Shown here piece by piece: positions 26,030 to 34,479 of a stretch of DNA of 64,000 nt. Position numbers and translations under genes: made by a program. How positions within the stretch are numbered: the stretch's first letter is position 1; each line of letters starts with the position of its first letter. Under the pieces are notes generated by a model, which worked only from the letters and a program-made list of their open reading frames with translations, did no database searches and was not told the DNA's origin. This DNA is from an uncultured Collinsella sp. (GTDB taxonomy: Bacteria > Actinomycetota > Coriobacteriia > Coriobacteriales > Coriobacteriaceae). The DNA is taken from positions 1-64,000 of the forward strand of contig CAAFPY010000014.1 in the NCBI GenBank assembly GCA_900764955.1, read 5' to 3'.

Positions 26030-27391
26030 CTACAGAATAAAACGAAGGATGTCGGAACGAAGCATATAGACAAACAGCAGTGCAAAGAGCGCGATGCCGA
26101 CATAGCTGACGATTGTCTGCACTTTGAGCGGCAGCTCGCGGCCCGCAATCTTTTGAATGATCTCAATAAGCAGCTTACCGCCATCGAGTGGTGGGATGGG
26201 CAGCAGGTTCATAAAGCCAAGCGAGAACGAAATGAGGGCGGCAAAGGAAAGGAACGTGGCAGGGCCGGCAGCAGCGGCCTGTGAGGACATAACGCTAATA
26301 CCCACGATCGAAGAAGACTGATCGAGAATCTCCATCGTATGCTGCGGCTGGAGCAGGCGCAGCACGCCATCCGCTGTCTGCACGACATAGGAGAACGACA
26401 GGCGAGCCGACGTGATGGGGTCTAAACGGACCACCTGCGTAGAGGCATACACACCCAGGCGCTCGTCCTCTTTGAGCGCAACCGTGGTCGAATGCTGCTT
26501 GCCGTCACGCTCGTACTCGATGGCGATATCGTCCTTACCGGCGGCCTTGCCGATGGCATCGTAGACATCCATCCAAGTAGAACATGAGACACCGTCAACC
26601 GAAAGGATCGCATCACCGGCCTCGATACCCGCCTTGGCGGCAATAGACCCCTCGTCAACCTGACCGATCGCGTTGGTATCCATCGGCACGGTGACACCCG
26701 CAATGGAATAGATGCTCATAAGGAGCAAAAAACCCGTCAAGATATTGACGATAATGCCTGCGAGCAGCATAAAGGCGCGCTTGAGAAAGCCTTGGCCAAG
26801 ATAGGTGTGCGAGCGTTCTTGCGCAAGGAACTCGGCCTCGCCGCACGGCAGCTCCCACACATCGCCCTCGGCAGTCGCATGTTCGCGATCGAAACGGCGA
26901 CCATCAAAGGTGGTATAGCCTGCCTTGTCTCGCGGCAACGTCTGATATTTGGTGGGATAGTAGCTCGGCGAGGGCTTCTCCCCTTCCTCATACCAGGGCG
27001 CGATGGAGCCCCAGCCCAGCAAAAGGGCGCATGCCTCGAGCACATCCTCCTCGGAAAGCTCGAGCTCGGCAGCAAGGTCGGCCACGGTCACGCGACCATG
27101 ACGATAGATAGCCGCGAGCACGCGGTCGGCGCACGAAACATCGGTCGGATCCATACCGCAGATGGCAGCGTAGCCACCCAGCAGCAGCGGGGTCACGCCA
27201 AACTTGGTTCCAATGCGACGCGACGTGTAATGGATGTCAAAGCGGCACGGCAGACCCAAAAAGAACTCGGTCACACGGACGCCGCAGGCACGCGCCGCCA
27301 AAAAGTGGCCGCCCTCGTGCAAAAACACGAGGACGGAAAGCATCAGCAGGCCCCAAAAGACCGATGAGAGAACGCTCAGAACAGTATCCAT
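26030..27391 (-). CDS. Site-2 protease RseP/RasP family, with inserted winged-helix-like segment
   Basis: A 453-residue membrane zinc protease for intramembrane cleavage. The first helix carries LHEGGHFLAA (HExxH, about residues 25-29). A PDZ domain lies near residues 230-310 (GSIAAKAGIEAGDAILSVDG), and NLLPIPPLDGGK carries the third metal ligand. Unusual is an insertion of roughly 100 residues between the GGY strand and the second membrane helix, containing ADRVLAAIYRHGRVTVADLA and ELSEEDVLEACALL, which reads like a winged helix. It lies between dxr and ispG, a common position. ATG 27391 is assumed; a TTG at 27406 overlaps its own Shine-Dalgarno. Substrate unknown. Confidence 0.88.
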   Translation of the reverse strand: MDTVLSVLSSVFWGLLMLSVLVFLHEGGHFLAARACGVRVTEFFLGLPCRFDIHYTSRRIGTKFGVTPLLLGGYAAICGMDPTDVSCADRVLAAIYRHGRVTVADLAAELELSEEDVLEACALLLGWGSIAPWYEEGEKPSPSYYPTKYQTLPRDKAGYTTFDGRRFDREHATAEGDVWELPCGEAEFLAQERSHTYLGQGFLKRAFMLLAGIIVNILTGFLLLMSIYSIAGVTVPMDTNAIGQVDEGSIAAKAGIEAGDAILSVDGVSCSTWMDVYDAIGKAAGKDDIAIEYERDGKQHSTTVALKEDERLGVYASTQVVRLDPITSARLSFSYVVQTADGVLRLLQPQHTMEILDQSSSIVGISVMSSQAAAAGPATFLSFAALISFSLGFMNLLPIPPLDGGKLLIEIIQKIAGRELPLKVQTIVSYVGIALFALLFVYMLRSDILRFIL

Positions 27392-27416
27392 AAAACGAAA
27401 AAGCAATCCTTATGGG

Positions 27417-28604
27417 TTAGGAACGGGTTGCGGCGAGCACCTGCGCAGCCTTTTCACGCGCCCACGCGTCGATGTCGCGAAGCTGCTCAAACGAATCGAC
27501 CACCTGCATATCGTGGGCGTCCATGCAGGATTCCACAATGCGATCGATATCGGTAAAGCTGCAGCCATCGTGCAGGAAGGCATCGACGGCGACCTCGTTG
27601 GCGGCATTGAGCACGCACGGCATGGTGCCACCCGTCTTGCCGGCACGCTCGGCCAGTGCCAGACAGCGGAAGGTATCCATGTCGGCAGCATCAAACGTGA
27701 GCTGCCCCAGCTCGCGGAAATCGATACGAGGCGCCGGAGTATCCCAACGCTCGGGATACGAGAACGCGAACTGGATGGGAATACGCATGTCGGATGCACC
27801 GAGATGCGCCATCACGGAGCCGTCGGCGAACTCGACCATAGAGTGAATCTTGGACTGACGCTGCACGACCACGTTAATGAAATCGAGGTCGCAGTTAAAC
27901 AGATGCATGGCCTCAATGCGCTCCAGGCCCTTGTTCATGAGGGTGGCGGAGTCAATGGTGATCTTGGCACCCATGGCCCACGTGGGATGCGCGAGGGCAT
28001 CGGCACGCGTCACGCGATCGAGCTCGTCGCGCGTGCGGCCAAAGAACGGACCGCCCGAGCAGGTGAGCCAAATGCAGTGGGCCTCGCGCGGGTTCTCCCC
28101 CAGATAGCACTGGTAGATGGCGGAATGCTCAGAGTCGACCGGAATAAGCTGGCCCGGTTGCGCCAACGGCATAAGCAAGTCGCCACCGACGACGAGGGAC
28201 TCCTTGTTGGCAAGGGCAAGGCGCTTATTCGAGGTCAAGGCCGCATGGCTCGCCTCGAGACCGGCGGCGCCCACAATAGCGACGAGCACGCAGTCGACAT
28301 CGTCGCGACGCGCGAGCTCGCAAACCGCCTGCGCGCCAACGCCGAGCTGTGTGCCCTCGGGCAACTCCTGCAGCACGGCGTCATCGCCATGAGCGACATC
28401 GGCAACGGCAACCGCCGGAACCGAGAACTCGCGGGCAGCGGCAACGAGCTCCGAGGTGCTGGAATTAACGGACAGCGCCGTCACCTGCAGGCGATCGGCA
28501 TGCTGGCGGCACACATCGAGCGCCTGGGTGCCGATAGAGCCCGTACAACCCAGGATGGCAACGCGAAGGCGTCCATCGGGGCCATACGTCGTCTGGAAGG
28601 ACAT
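27417..28604 (-). CDS. dxr: 1-deoxy-D-xylulose 5-phosphate reductoisomerase
   Basis: A 395-residue NADPH enzyme, the committed step of the MEP pathway. NADPH motif AILGCTGSIGTQALDV, LALANKESLVVGG, metal-binding VDSEHSAIYQ, and ITIDSATLMNKGLE. The ATG overlaps the cdsA stop by one base (TAATG), with GGAGG 9 nt upstream. With ispG two genes away it supports isoprenoid supply to UppS. Confidence 0.96.
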   Translation of the reverse strand: MSFQTTYGPDGRLRVAILGCTGSIGTQALDVCRQHADRLQVTALSVNSSTSELVAAAREFSVPAVAVADVAHGDDAVLQELPEGTQLGVGAQAVCELARRDDVDCVLVAIVGAAGLEASHAALTSNKRLALANKESLVVGGDLLMPLAQPGQLIPVDSEHSAIYQCYLGENPREAHCIWLTCSGGPFFGRTRDELDRVTRADALAHPTWAMGAKITIDSATLMNKGLERIEAMHLFNCDLDFINVVVQRQSKIHSMVEFADGSVMAHLGASDMRIPIQFAFSYPERWDTPAPRIDFRELGQLTFDAADMDTFRCLALAERAGKTGGTMPCVLNAANEVAVDAFLHDGCSFTDIDRIVESCMDAHDMQVVDSFEQLRDIDAWAREKAAQVLAATRS

Positions 28605-29518
28605 TACAGCACGCCTCCGATCATCAGCAACAGCTGTGCGGTGATGCAACCGAAGATAAGCGAATCGCTACGATCGAGCATTCCGCCGTGGCCCGGGATA
28701 AGGTTGCCGGAATCCTTGACGCCCACACCGCGCTTGATGCGCGACTCGATAAGGTCGCCGATAACGCCCAGAATGGACACGACCACGCCGCACAGCAGCG
28801 CATAGGGCAGGCTGAGCTTGTAGAAGTGCGTCGCCCACAGGATGAGCCAAATCAAAACCGAGCCCAAGATGCCGCCGGCAAACCCCTCCCAGCTCTTTTT
28901 GGGGGAGATCTTGGGAACCATCTTGTGCTTGCCGATACGGCTGCCCACGATGTAGGCAAACGAATCGGAGACCCAAAGGGACGCGCAAACGCCCACTGAA
29001 AGCAGGGCGCCGGCAAAACCGGGCACGGCATCGCGCAGCAGCACGATAGCCGACAGCATAAAGCCAGTGTAGATGGGACCCATGAGCGTCACGGCCACAT
29101 CAGAGATGCGGGTACGCGGCGACCAGACATACCAAATGCCCACAGCGAGCATCAAGGCAAAAAGCAGGGCATTCAGCAACATCGAATCGCCCAACGCCGA
29201 CAGCGGAAAGAGTACGGCGGCAGCGATACCCATGCGCTCGTTAGCCATCTTGCCATCGAGCCTCGTCATACGGAAAAACTCATAGCAGCACAGACCGCTC
29301 ATGACAGAAACAAAGATGGCCGTGGGCACGATACCCAAAACCAGGCACAGGATAAAGACAACGGCGTAGACGATACCGGCGGCGGCACGGGTGATAAAGC
29401 CCGCCAGCCACGAACCGGTGCCGCTCTTTGCTGCAGGTGCTCCCGCAGCGGCAGCCTTGCGCGCAGGCGCCGCGGAAACTGGCGTCTTGGGAGCAGATGC
29501 CTTGGGACGATCGGACAC
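28604..29518 (-). CDS. cdsA: Phosphatidate cytidylyltransferase
   Basis: A 304-residue integral membrane enzyme making CDP-diacylglycerol from phosphatidic acid and CTP. An Ala/Pro/Lys-rich cytoplasmic N-terminus (about 35 residues) precedes several membrane helices. The C-terminal family signature includes SDSFAYIVGSRIGKHKMVP, SPKKSWEGFAGG and GDLIESRIKRGVGVKDSGNL, then PGHGGMLDRSDSL. GTG start 2 nt after the uppS stop, with GGAGG 7 nt upstream. Confidence 0.94.
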   Translation of the reverse strand: MSDRPKASAPKTPVSAAPARKAAAAGAPAAKSGTGSWLAGFITRAAAGIVYAVVFILCLVLGIVPTAIFVSVMSGLCCYEFFRMTRLDGKMANERMGIAAAVLFPLSALGDSMLLNALLFALMLAVGIWYVWSPRTRISDVAVTLMGPIYTGFMLSAIVLLRDAVPGFAGALLSVGVCASLWVSDSFAYIVGSRIGKHKMVPKISPKKSWEGFAGGILGSVLIWLILWATHFYKLSLPYALLCGVVVSILGVIGDLIESRIKRGVGVKDSGNLIPGHGGMLDRSDSLIFGCITAQLLLMIGGVL

Positions 29519-29520
29519 GA

Positions 29521-30315
29521 TTAAGCCTCCTCGGTCTTGCTCAGTCCACCAAACCTACGGTCACGGCCCTGATAGGCCAAAATGGCGTCGACAAGGCCCC
29601 AACGATCAAAGTCGGGCCAATAGGTATCGGTGACGTAGAATTCGGAATAAGCCACCTGCCACAGCAGATAGTTCGAAAGGCGCAGCTCACCAGAGGTGCG
29701 AATCACAAGTTCGGGATCGGGAAGACCGGCGGTATAGAGGTGGGAAGCCACCATGTCGTCATCAATTGCGGCAGGATCGATCTTACCGGCGGCAGCGTCG
29801 GATGCGATCTGACGGACAGCGCGGGTAATCTCGGCACGCGCGCCGTAGTTGACGGCAAGCGCCAGCGTCATACCGGTGTGATCGGCGCACTCGGCAAGAC
29901 CGCGCTCAAAAACGTCGCGAGTCTTCTTGGGCAGCGCGGAAATGTCACCCAAAAGGACTACGCGCACATTTTCGCGCTTCAGAAGCGGCAGCTCGTCGAT
30001 AAACGTCTTGGCAAACAGGTGCATCAGAACGTTGACTTCGTGCTGCGGTCGATTCCAGTTTTCGGTCGAAAATGCATAGGCCGAAAGCACGTCGACGCCC
30101 AGGCGCACGCAGGCGGTAATGATCTCGCGCAGCGAGACGATACCCGCCTTGTGGCCCTCGGTGCGTGCAAGACCGCGCGACGTGGCCCAACGACCGTTGC
30201 CGTCCATGATGCACGAGATATGGTGCGGAATGTTATTGAGGTCAAGGTCGGAAAAACCGACGCCCGCAGGGGCGTCGGCAAAGTACTCGACCAGTTTATG
30301 CTCGTCGTATTGCAC
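29521..30315 (-). CDS. uppS: Undecaprenyl diphosphate synthase
   Basis: A 264-residue cis-prenyltransferase elongating farnesyl diphosphate to the C55 lipid carrier for peptidoglycan. Signatures: ISCIMDGNGRWATSRGLART, GHKAG, SAYAFSTENWNRP, and DPELVIRTSGELRLSNYLLWQVAYSE. GTG start placed by GGAG 7 nt upstream, overlapping the end of frr. Its neighbours dxr and ispG feed this step. Confidence 0.95.
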   Translation of the reverse strand: MQYDEHKLVEYFADAPAGVGFSDLDLNNIPHHISCIMDGNGRWATSRGLARTEGHKAGIVSLREIITACVRLGVDVLSAYAFSTENWNRPQHEVNVLMHLFAKTFIDELPLLKRENVRVVLLGDISALPKKTRDVFERGLAECADHTGMTLALAVNYGARAEITRAVRQIASDAAAGKIDPAAIDDDMVASHLYTAGLPDPELVIRTSGELRLSNYLLWQVAYSEFYVTDTYWPDFDRWGLVDAILAYQGRDRRFGGLSKTEEA

Positions 30316-30316
30316 C

Positions 30317-30853
30317 TTAGATCTCCATGACCTCGGCTTCTTTTTCCTTCAGAAGCTCCTCGACCTTGGCGACATATTCATCGGTATGCTTCTGGACCTT
30401 GGCCTGCTCGCGACGGACATCGTCCTCGGTGAGCTCCTCATCGCGCTCGAGCTTGTTGTTGAAGTCGCGACGGATGTTACGGATAGACACCTTGGCCTGC
30501 TCGGCGTACTCGCGGCACTCCTTGACGAGCTCGCGACGGCGCTCCTCAGTGGGAGCCGGGAACGGAAGACGAACGACGGTGCCATCGGAGTTGGGGGTAA
30601 TACCCAGATCGGAAGCGCCGATGGCCTTGACGATAGCATTGATGAGCGCCTTATCCCACGGCTCGATGAGCAGCATGTGAGCCTCGGGGGTCTTGACGGC
30701 GGCAACCTGCGTGACCGGCGTGGGGACACCGTAATAATCGACGGTGATGTCGGACAGAATGTTGGCGTTGGCACGACCGGTACGGACCTTGGAGAAGTTA
30801 TGCTTGAGGGACTCGAGCGACTTGTCCATATGGGCGGTGATGTTCTCTGCCAT
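30317..30853 (-). CDS. frr: Ribosome recycling factor
   Basis: A 178-residue two-domain protein that splits post-termination ribosomes with EF-G. The N-terminus and KVRTGRANANIL, YYGVPTPVTQVA, and the C-terminal helix VSIRNIRRDFNNKLERDEELTEDD are diagnostic. ATG 2 nt after the pyrH stop. The pyrH-frr-uppS-cdsA order is widely conserved. Confidence 0.97.
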   Translation of the reverse strand: MAENITAHMDKSLESLKHNFSKVRTGRANANILSDITVDYYGVPTPVTQVAAVKTPEAHMLLIEPWDKALINAIVKAIGASDLGITPNSDGTVVRLPFPAPTEERRRELVKECREYAEQAKVSIRNIRRDFNNKLERDEELTEDDVRREQAKVQKHTDEYVAKVEELLKEKEAEVMEI

Positions 30854-30855
30854 GC

Positions 30856-31578
30856 TTAATCCTCCTGATAGACGAGCGTGCCGACGGGCTCACCCGCGAG
30901 CGCGCGCTTGACGGTGTCCTCGCCATCGATGTTGAGGACCAAAATAGGCATACGGTTATCCTGGCACAGGGCCGTAGCCGTGGAATCCATAACCTGCAGA
31001 CCGCGAACGAGAACCTCGTGATAGGTAATCTTGTCAAAACGGACGGCATCGGCGCACTTGACGGGATCCTTGTCGTAGATGCCGTCAACCTTGGTGGCTT
31101 TAATCAGAATCTCGGCGCCGATCTCGCACGCACGAAGAGCCGCGGCGGTGTCGGTCGTAAAGTACGGATTGCCCGAACCGGCGGCAAAAATAACGACGTT
31201 GCCCTTGGAAAGGTGGTTGATGGCGCGACGGCGAATATAGGGCTCGCAGATCTCGTTCATCTGGATAGCGCTCATCACACGGCAGGGAACGTCGTTATGC
31301 TCGAAAGCATCCTGCAGGGCGAGCGCGTTCATAACGGTCGCGAGCATGCCCATGTAGTCGGCCTGAGCACGCTCCATGCCACCGGCAGCGCCTGCCATGC
31401 CGCGGAAAATATTGCCGCCGCCGACAACGACGCCGACCTCATGGCCAACGGCGAGCAGCTCCTTGACCTGCTTGGCAAGATGATCGGTAACCTTGGGGTC
31501 GATGCCATATTGGCCGTCGCCCATCAGCGCTTCGCCGGAAAGCTTAAGAAGCACTCGTTTATATCGGATGTCGGACAA
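30856..31578 (-). CDS. pyrH: UMP kinase
   Basis: A 240-residue amino-acid-kinase-fold enzyme phosphorylating UMP to [51 protein letters not shown] and [12 protein letters not shown] are typical. The start is TTG at 31578 with AGGAGG 6 nt upstream; no ATG is available near it. A terminator separates it from tsf, so it likely has its own promoter in 31579-31637, where AT-rich sequence is present but no clear hexamers. Confidence 0.95.
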   Translation of the reverse strand: MSDIRYKRVLLKLSGEALMGDGQYGIDPKVTDHLAKQVKELLAVGHEVGVVVGGGNIFRGMAGAAGGMERAQADYMGMLATVMNALALQDAFEHNDVPCRVMSAIQMNEICEPYIRRRAINHLSKGNVVIFAAGSGNPYFTTDTAAALRACEIGAEILIKATKVDGIYDKDPVKCADAVRFDKITYHEVLVRGLQVMDSTATALCQDNRMPILVLNIDGEDTVKRALAGEPVGTLVYQED

Positions 31579-31637
31579 AGCGATCCTCCTTTAATTAGAC
31601 TCTCAATATGATATCAAAGGCTCTGATAAGAGCCATG

Positions 31638-31672
31638 AAAAAGCAGGCTGTGAGTAAAACCCACAGCCTGCT
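31638..31672 (-). terminator. Intrinsic terminator of rpsB-tsf
   Basis: AGCAGGCTGTG (31642-31652) pairs with CACAGCCTGCT (31662-31672), followed on the minus strand by TTTTTC. Confidence 0.92.
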
Positions 31673-31695
31673 CATTACCAGCTACAAGAGCTTAT

Positions 31696-32565
31696 TTACT
31701 CGCCACGGACCAGACGGTCAAAGGCAACGACGGTAATGGTGTCGCCGAGCTCCTTGGAGACCTGCTCAGCGTACTTCTTGATGGTGAGGGAGCTGTCCTT
31801 GATGAACTCCTGCTCGGTGAGCACGGACTGCTTGTAGAACTTCTCCAGACGGCCAACAGCCATCTTCTCCTGGATAGCCTCGGGCTTGCCGGACTCGGCA
31901 GCCTGGGCCATGTAGATCTGCTTCTCGTGCTCGACGGTCTCGGCCGGAACCTGATCGCGGGTAGCGCAGATCGGGGCGACGGCGGCAACCTGAAGGGCAA
32001 CGTCGTGAGCGAAGGTCTTGAAGGACTCAGCCTGAGCGGTCTCGGCCTTCTCGAAGGCGAACTCGACGAGGACGCCGATCTTACCACCCATGTGGATGTA
32101 AGAAGCGAGCGCGCCGTTCTCGGCCTTGCGGGCAGCGAAGCGGGAGATCTTCATGTTCTCGCCCATGATGTGAATCATCTCGGTGAGCTCGGAGGAAACG
32201 GTCTCCTCGCCCATCGGCTTCTCGAGCAGAGCATCGACATCGGCCGGCTCGGTGGTGGCGACAACCTCGGCGACCTTGGAAGCAAAGCCGGTGAACTTGG
32301 CGTTGGAGCCAACGAAGTCGGTCTCGCAGGAGAGCTCGAGCAGAGCGCCGGTCTTGCCATCCTCGGAGACGAACGCGGCTACAGCGCCCTCGTTGGTCTC
32401 GCGGCCAGCCTTCTTGGCAGCCTTGGCGAGACCGTTCTTACGAAGAACGTCGACAGCGGCGTCCATGTCGCCGTCAGCCTCGACGAGAGCCTTCTTGCAC
32501 TCCATCATCGGGGAGTCGGTCATCTCGCGGAGCTGCTTGACCATAGCGGCGGTAATCTGGGCCAT
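31696..32565 (-). CDS. tsf: Elongation factor Ts
   Basis: A 289-residue nucleotide exchange factor for EF-Tu. The N-terminal UBA-like domain MAQITAAMVKQLREMTDSPMMECKKAL contains the TDSPMMECKKAL motif; a double-domain core with SCETDFVGSN follows. ATG 32565 with AAAGGA upstream. It is 45 nt downstream of rpsB, the standard pairing. Confidence 0.97.
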   Translation of the reverse strand: MAQITAAMVKQLREMTDSPMMECKKALVEADGDMDAAVDVLRKNGLAKAAKKAGRETNEGAVAAFVSEDGKTGALLELSCETDFVGSNAKFTGFASKVAEVVATTEPADVDALLEKPMGEETVSSELTEMIHIMGENMKISRFAARKAENGALASYIHMGGKIGVLVEFAFEKAETAQAESFKTFAHDVALQVAAVAPICATRDQVPAETVEHEKQIYMAQAAESGKPEAIQEKMAVGRLEKFYKQSVLTEQEFIKDSSLTIKKYAEQVSKELGDTITVVAFDRLVRGE

Positions 32566-32610
32566 TGTGGTTCCTTTCAAAGAGATGAAAAAGAATTAAC
32601 TAAGACTGAT

Positions 32611-33339
32611 TTACTCGGCCTTGGGCTCAGCGGCCATCTCGGCCTCGGGGACCTGCTCCTTGCCGGAGCCAGCGAGGCAGGCGTCAGCCATGAGCTCGCA
32701 CATAAGGGTGACAGCAGAGATAGCGTCATCGTTGCAGGGGATGCCGTACTCGACCTCGTCGGGATCGGAGTTGGTATCGATCAGAGCGACGACGGGGATG
32801 TTCAGGCGCTGAGCCTCCTTGATGGCGTTCTCCTCGCGCTTGGTGTCGATGACGAAGAGAGCCTGGGGCAGACCCTTCATGTCGCGGGCACCACCGAGGT
32901 TGGTCTGGAGCTTGGTGAGCTCCTTGCCGAGAACAGCCTGCTCCTTCTTGGGGAGCACTGCCATGCGACCGTCCTCGACCATGGCCTCGAGCTCCTCCAT
33001 GCGGTTGATGCGGGAGCGGATGGTGACGAAGTTGGTCAGCATACCGCCGAGCCAACGCTGGTTGATATAAGGCATGTTGGCGCGCTCAGCGGCGTTCTTG
33101 ACGGCCTCCTGAGCCTGCTTCTTGGTGCCGACGAACAGCACATTGCCACCCTTGGCGACGTTCTTGACGAAAGTGTAGGCCTGGTCGGCGTCGAGGATGG
33201 TCTGCTTGAGGTCGAGGATGTAGATGCCGTTGCGCTCACCGAAGATGAACGGCTTCATCTTGGGGTTCCAGCGACGGGTCTGGTGACCGAAGTGGCAGCC
33301 GGCCTCGAGCAGGGTGCGGATATTAATCTTGGTAGCCAT
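32611..33339 (-). CDS. rpsB: 30S ribosomal protein S2
   Basis: A 242-residue ribosomal protein. The N-terminus [38 protein letters not shown], central [10 protein letters not shown] and C-terminal [22 protein letters not shown] are diagnostic. GGAGG lies 6 nt before the ATG, inside a small AAACC/GGTTT hairpin. Leader and promoter described separately. Confidence 0.97.
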   Translation of the reverse strand: MATKINIRTLLEAGCHFGHQTRRWNPKMKPFIFGERNGIYILDLKQTILDADQAYTFVKNVAKGGNVLFVGTKKQAQEAVKNAAERANMPYINQRWLGGMLTNFVTIRSRINRMEELEAMVEDGRMAVLPKKEQAVLGKELTKLQTNLGGARDMKGLPQALFVIDTKREENAIKEAQRLNIPVVALIDTNSDPDEVEYGIPCNDDAISAVTLMCELMADACLAGSGKEQVPEAEMAAEPKAE

Positions 33340-33474
33340 GTTAAACCTCCTGTGGTTTGCCTCCGCGCGGGGTCATCCTCCAAAACCAACCCGGACATGT
33401 GCTACCAAAGCCCGGGCACCACGGTATGAAGTAGCCGCGCGTGCGTGATAAAAACATGTTGCCGTGAAGCAACC
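33340..33474 (-). ncRNA. Structured 5' leader of rpsB
   Basis: About 135 nt between the promoter and the ATG. Minus-strand hairpins include GTTGC/GCAAC, CCCGG/CCGGG and AAACC-ACAGGA-GGTTT; the last overlaps the ribosome binding site. S2 autoregulates through its leader in other bacteria, and this could do the same. No known leader consensus was matched by eye, and no gene is seen here. Confidence 0.4.
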
Positions 33475-33480
33475 CGATGA

Positions 33481-33509
33481 ATGATAGCAGGAATGCTTCT
33501 TCCTGCCAA
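33481..33509 (-). promoter_or_regulatory. rpsB promoter
   Basis: TTGGCA-N17-TATCAT on the minus strand with extended TGCTATCAT. Predicted start near 33474. One of the best sigma-70 promoters in the window. Confidence 0.75.
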
Positions 33510-33558
33510 CCCGCAATCAAAACCACACACCTGAGTGCGGCGCGGGACGTCCCAGCCA

Positions 33559-34479
33559 CTATTCGCCGCGGGGATGGGCTTGAGCCACAGCCCGCTTAAG
33601 CCGATCGGGTGTGAGATGCGTGTAGATCTGCGTCGTGGACAGGCTCGCATGACCTAGCAGCTCTTGAACCGAGCGCAGGTCCGCGCCGCCCTCGAGCAAG
33701 TCGGTCGCAAAGGTATGGCGCATCGCATGCGGGGCGATGTCGGCCGGAATGCCGGCGAGCGTCGCCAGAGTATGAAACCGCCGCCTGAGCATGGCGGCAC
33801 TCATGCGATTACCGCGCGCCGATATAAGCAGTGGATGCGGCCCGGTAGCGGGGTCACGACGCTTTGCCTGAGCGAGCAACTCCGGCCTCCCATCCTCGAT
33901 ATAGAGACGCGTCGCCTCGAGCGCACGACGATACAGAGGGACGATACGTTCTTTGCTCCCCTTGCCCCACAGGCGCAGCGTGCGTTCGGACCACGCAATG
34001 GACTCCACATTGAGTGCTGCGAGCTCAGAGATACGGGCGCCCGAGGCATAGAGCAGCTCGAGCATCGCCGCATCGCGCAGTCCCGCGGGTGTTGAGGTAT
34101 CAGGCGTCTTGAGCAGCGCCTCCACCTGTTGGGTCGTCAGCACACCGGGTAGATCGCGCGGGAGCTTGGGCGAGGAAATTGCCGAGACCACATCGCCCTC
34201 CACGACCCCCTCGGCAGCCATCCATCGATAGAGCGATCGGATAGCCGACAGATGCGCCGCAAGCGTTCGGGGAGCCACCTGCTCACGCGAAAGCTCGGCA
34301 AGATAGCGACGAATGGTGCGCACGTCGGCAGCGAAAGCATCGATATCCTCGCGCTCGCACCAGGCAGCAAAGCGCTCCAGCCTCGAGCCATAGGCCGTCA
34401 CCGTGTTGGGAGAAAGTCCCTCGACACGTGAGATATAGGCGATAAACGAGTCGACGGTGTCGTACAGGTCAAAGGCTAT
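33559..34479 (-). CDS. xerC: Tyrosine recombinase XerC/XerD
   Basis: A 306-residue site-specific recombinase for chromosome dimer resolution. The core-binding domain begins AFDLYDTVDSFIAYISRVEG, then LSPNTVTAYGSRL. Catalytic residues are in SGARISELAAL, KGSKERIVPL, HAMRHTFATDLLEGG, LGHASLSTTQIYTHL. The only in-frame start that keeps the whole N-terminal domain is ATA at 34479, with GGAGG 9 nt upstream, overlapping the trmFO stop. The first ATG/GTG/TTG codon is GTG 34401, which would drop 26 conserved residues. XerC versus XerD cannot be decided here. The dprA-trmFO-xerC order is familiar from Firmicutes. Confidence 0.88.
   Translation of the reverse strand: MAFDLYDTVDSFIAYISRVEGLSPNTVTAYGSRLERFAAWCEREDIDAFAADVRTIRRYLAELSREQVAPRTLAAHLSAIRSLYRWMAAEGVVEGDVVSAISSPKLPRDLPGVLTTQQVEALLKTPDTSTPAGLRDAAMLELLYASGARISELAALNVESIAWSERTLRLWGKGSKERIVPLYRRALEATRLYIEDGRPELLAQAKRRDPATGPHPLLISARGNRMSAAMLRRRFHTLATLAGIPADIAPHAMRHTFATDLLEGGADLRSVQELLGHASLSTTQIYTHLTPDRLKRAVAQAHPRGE

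Noticed and set aside
33341..33454. Small upstream ORF (MFLSRTRGYF...) ending just before rpsB
   Set aside because: No Shine-Dalgarno, and it runs through predicted leader hairpins; a chance frame is more likely.
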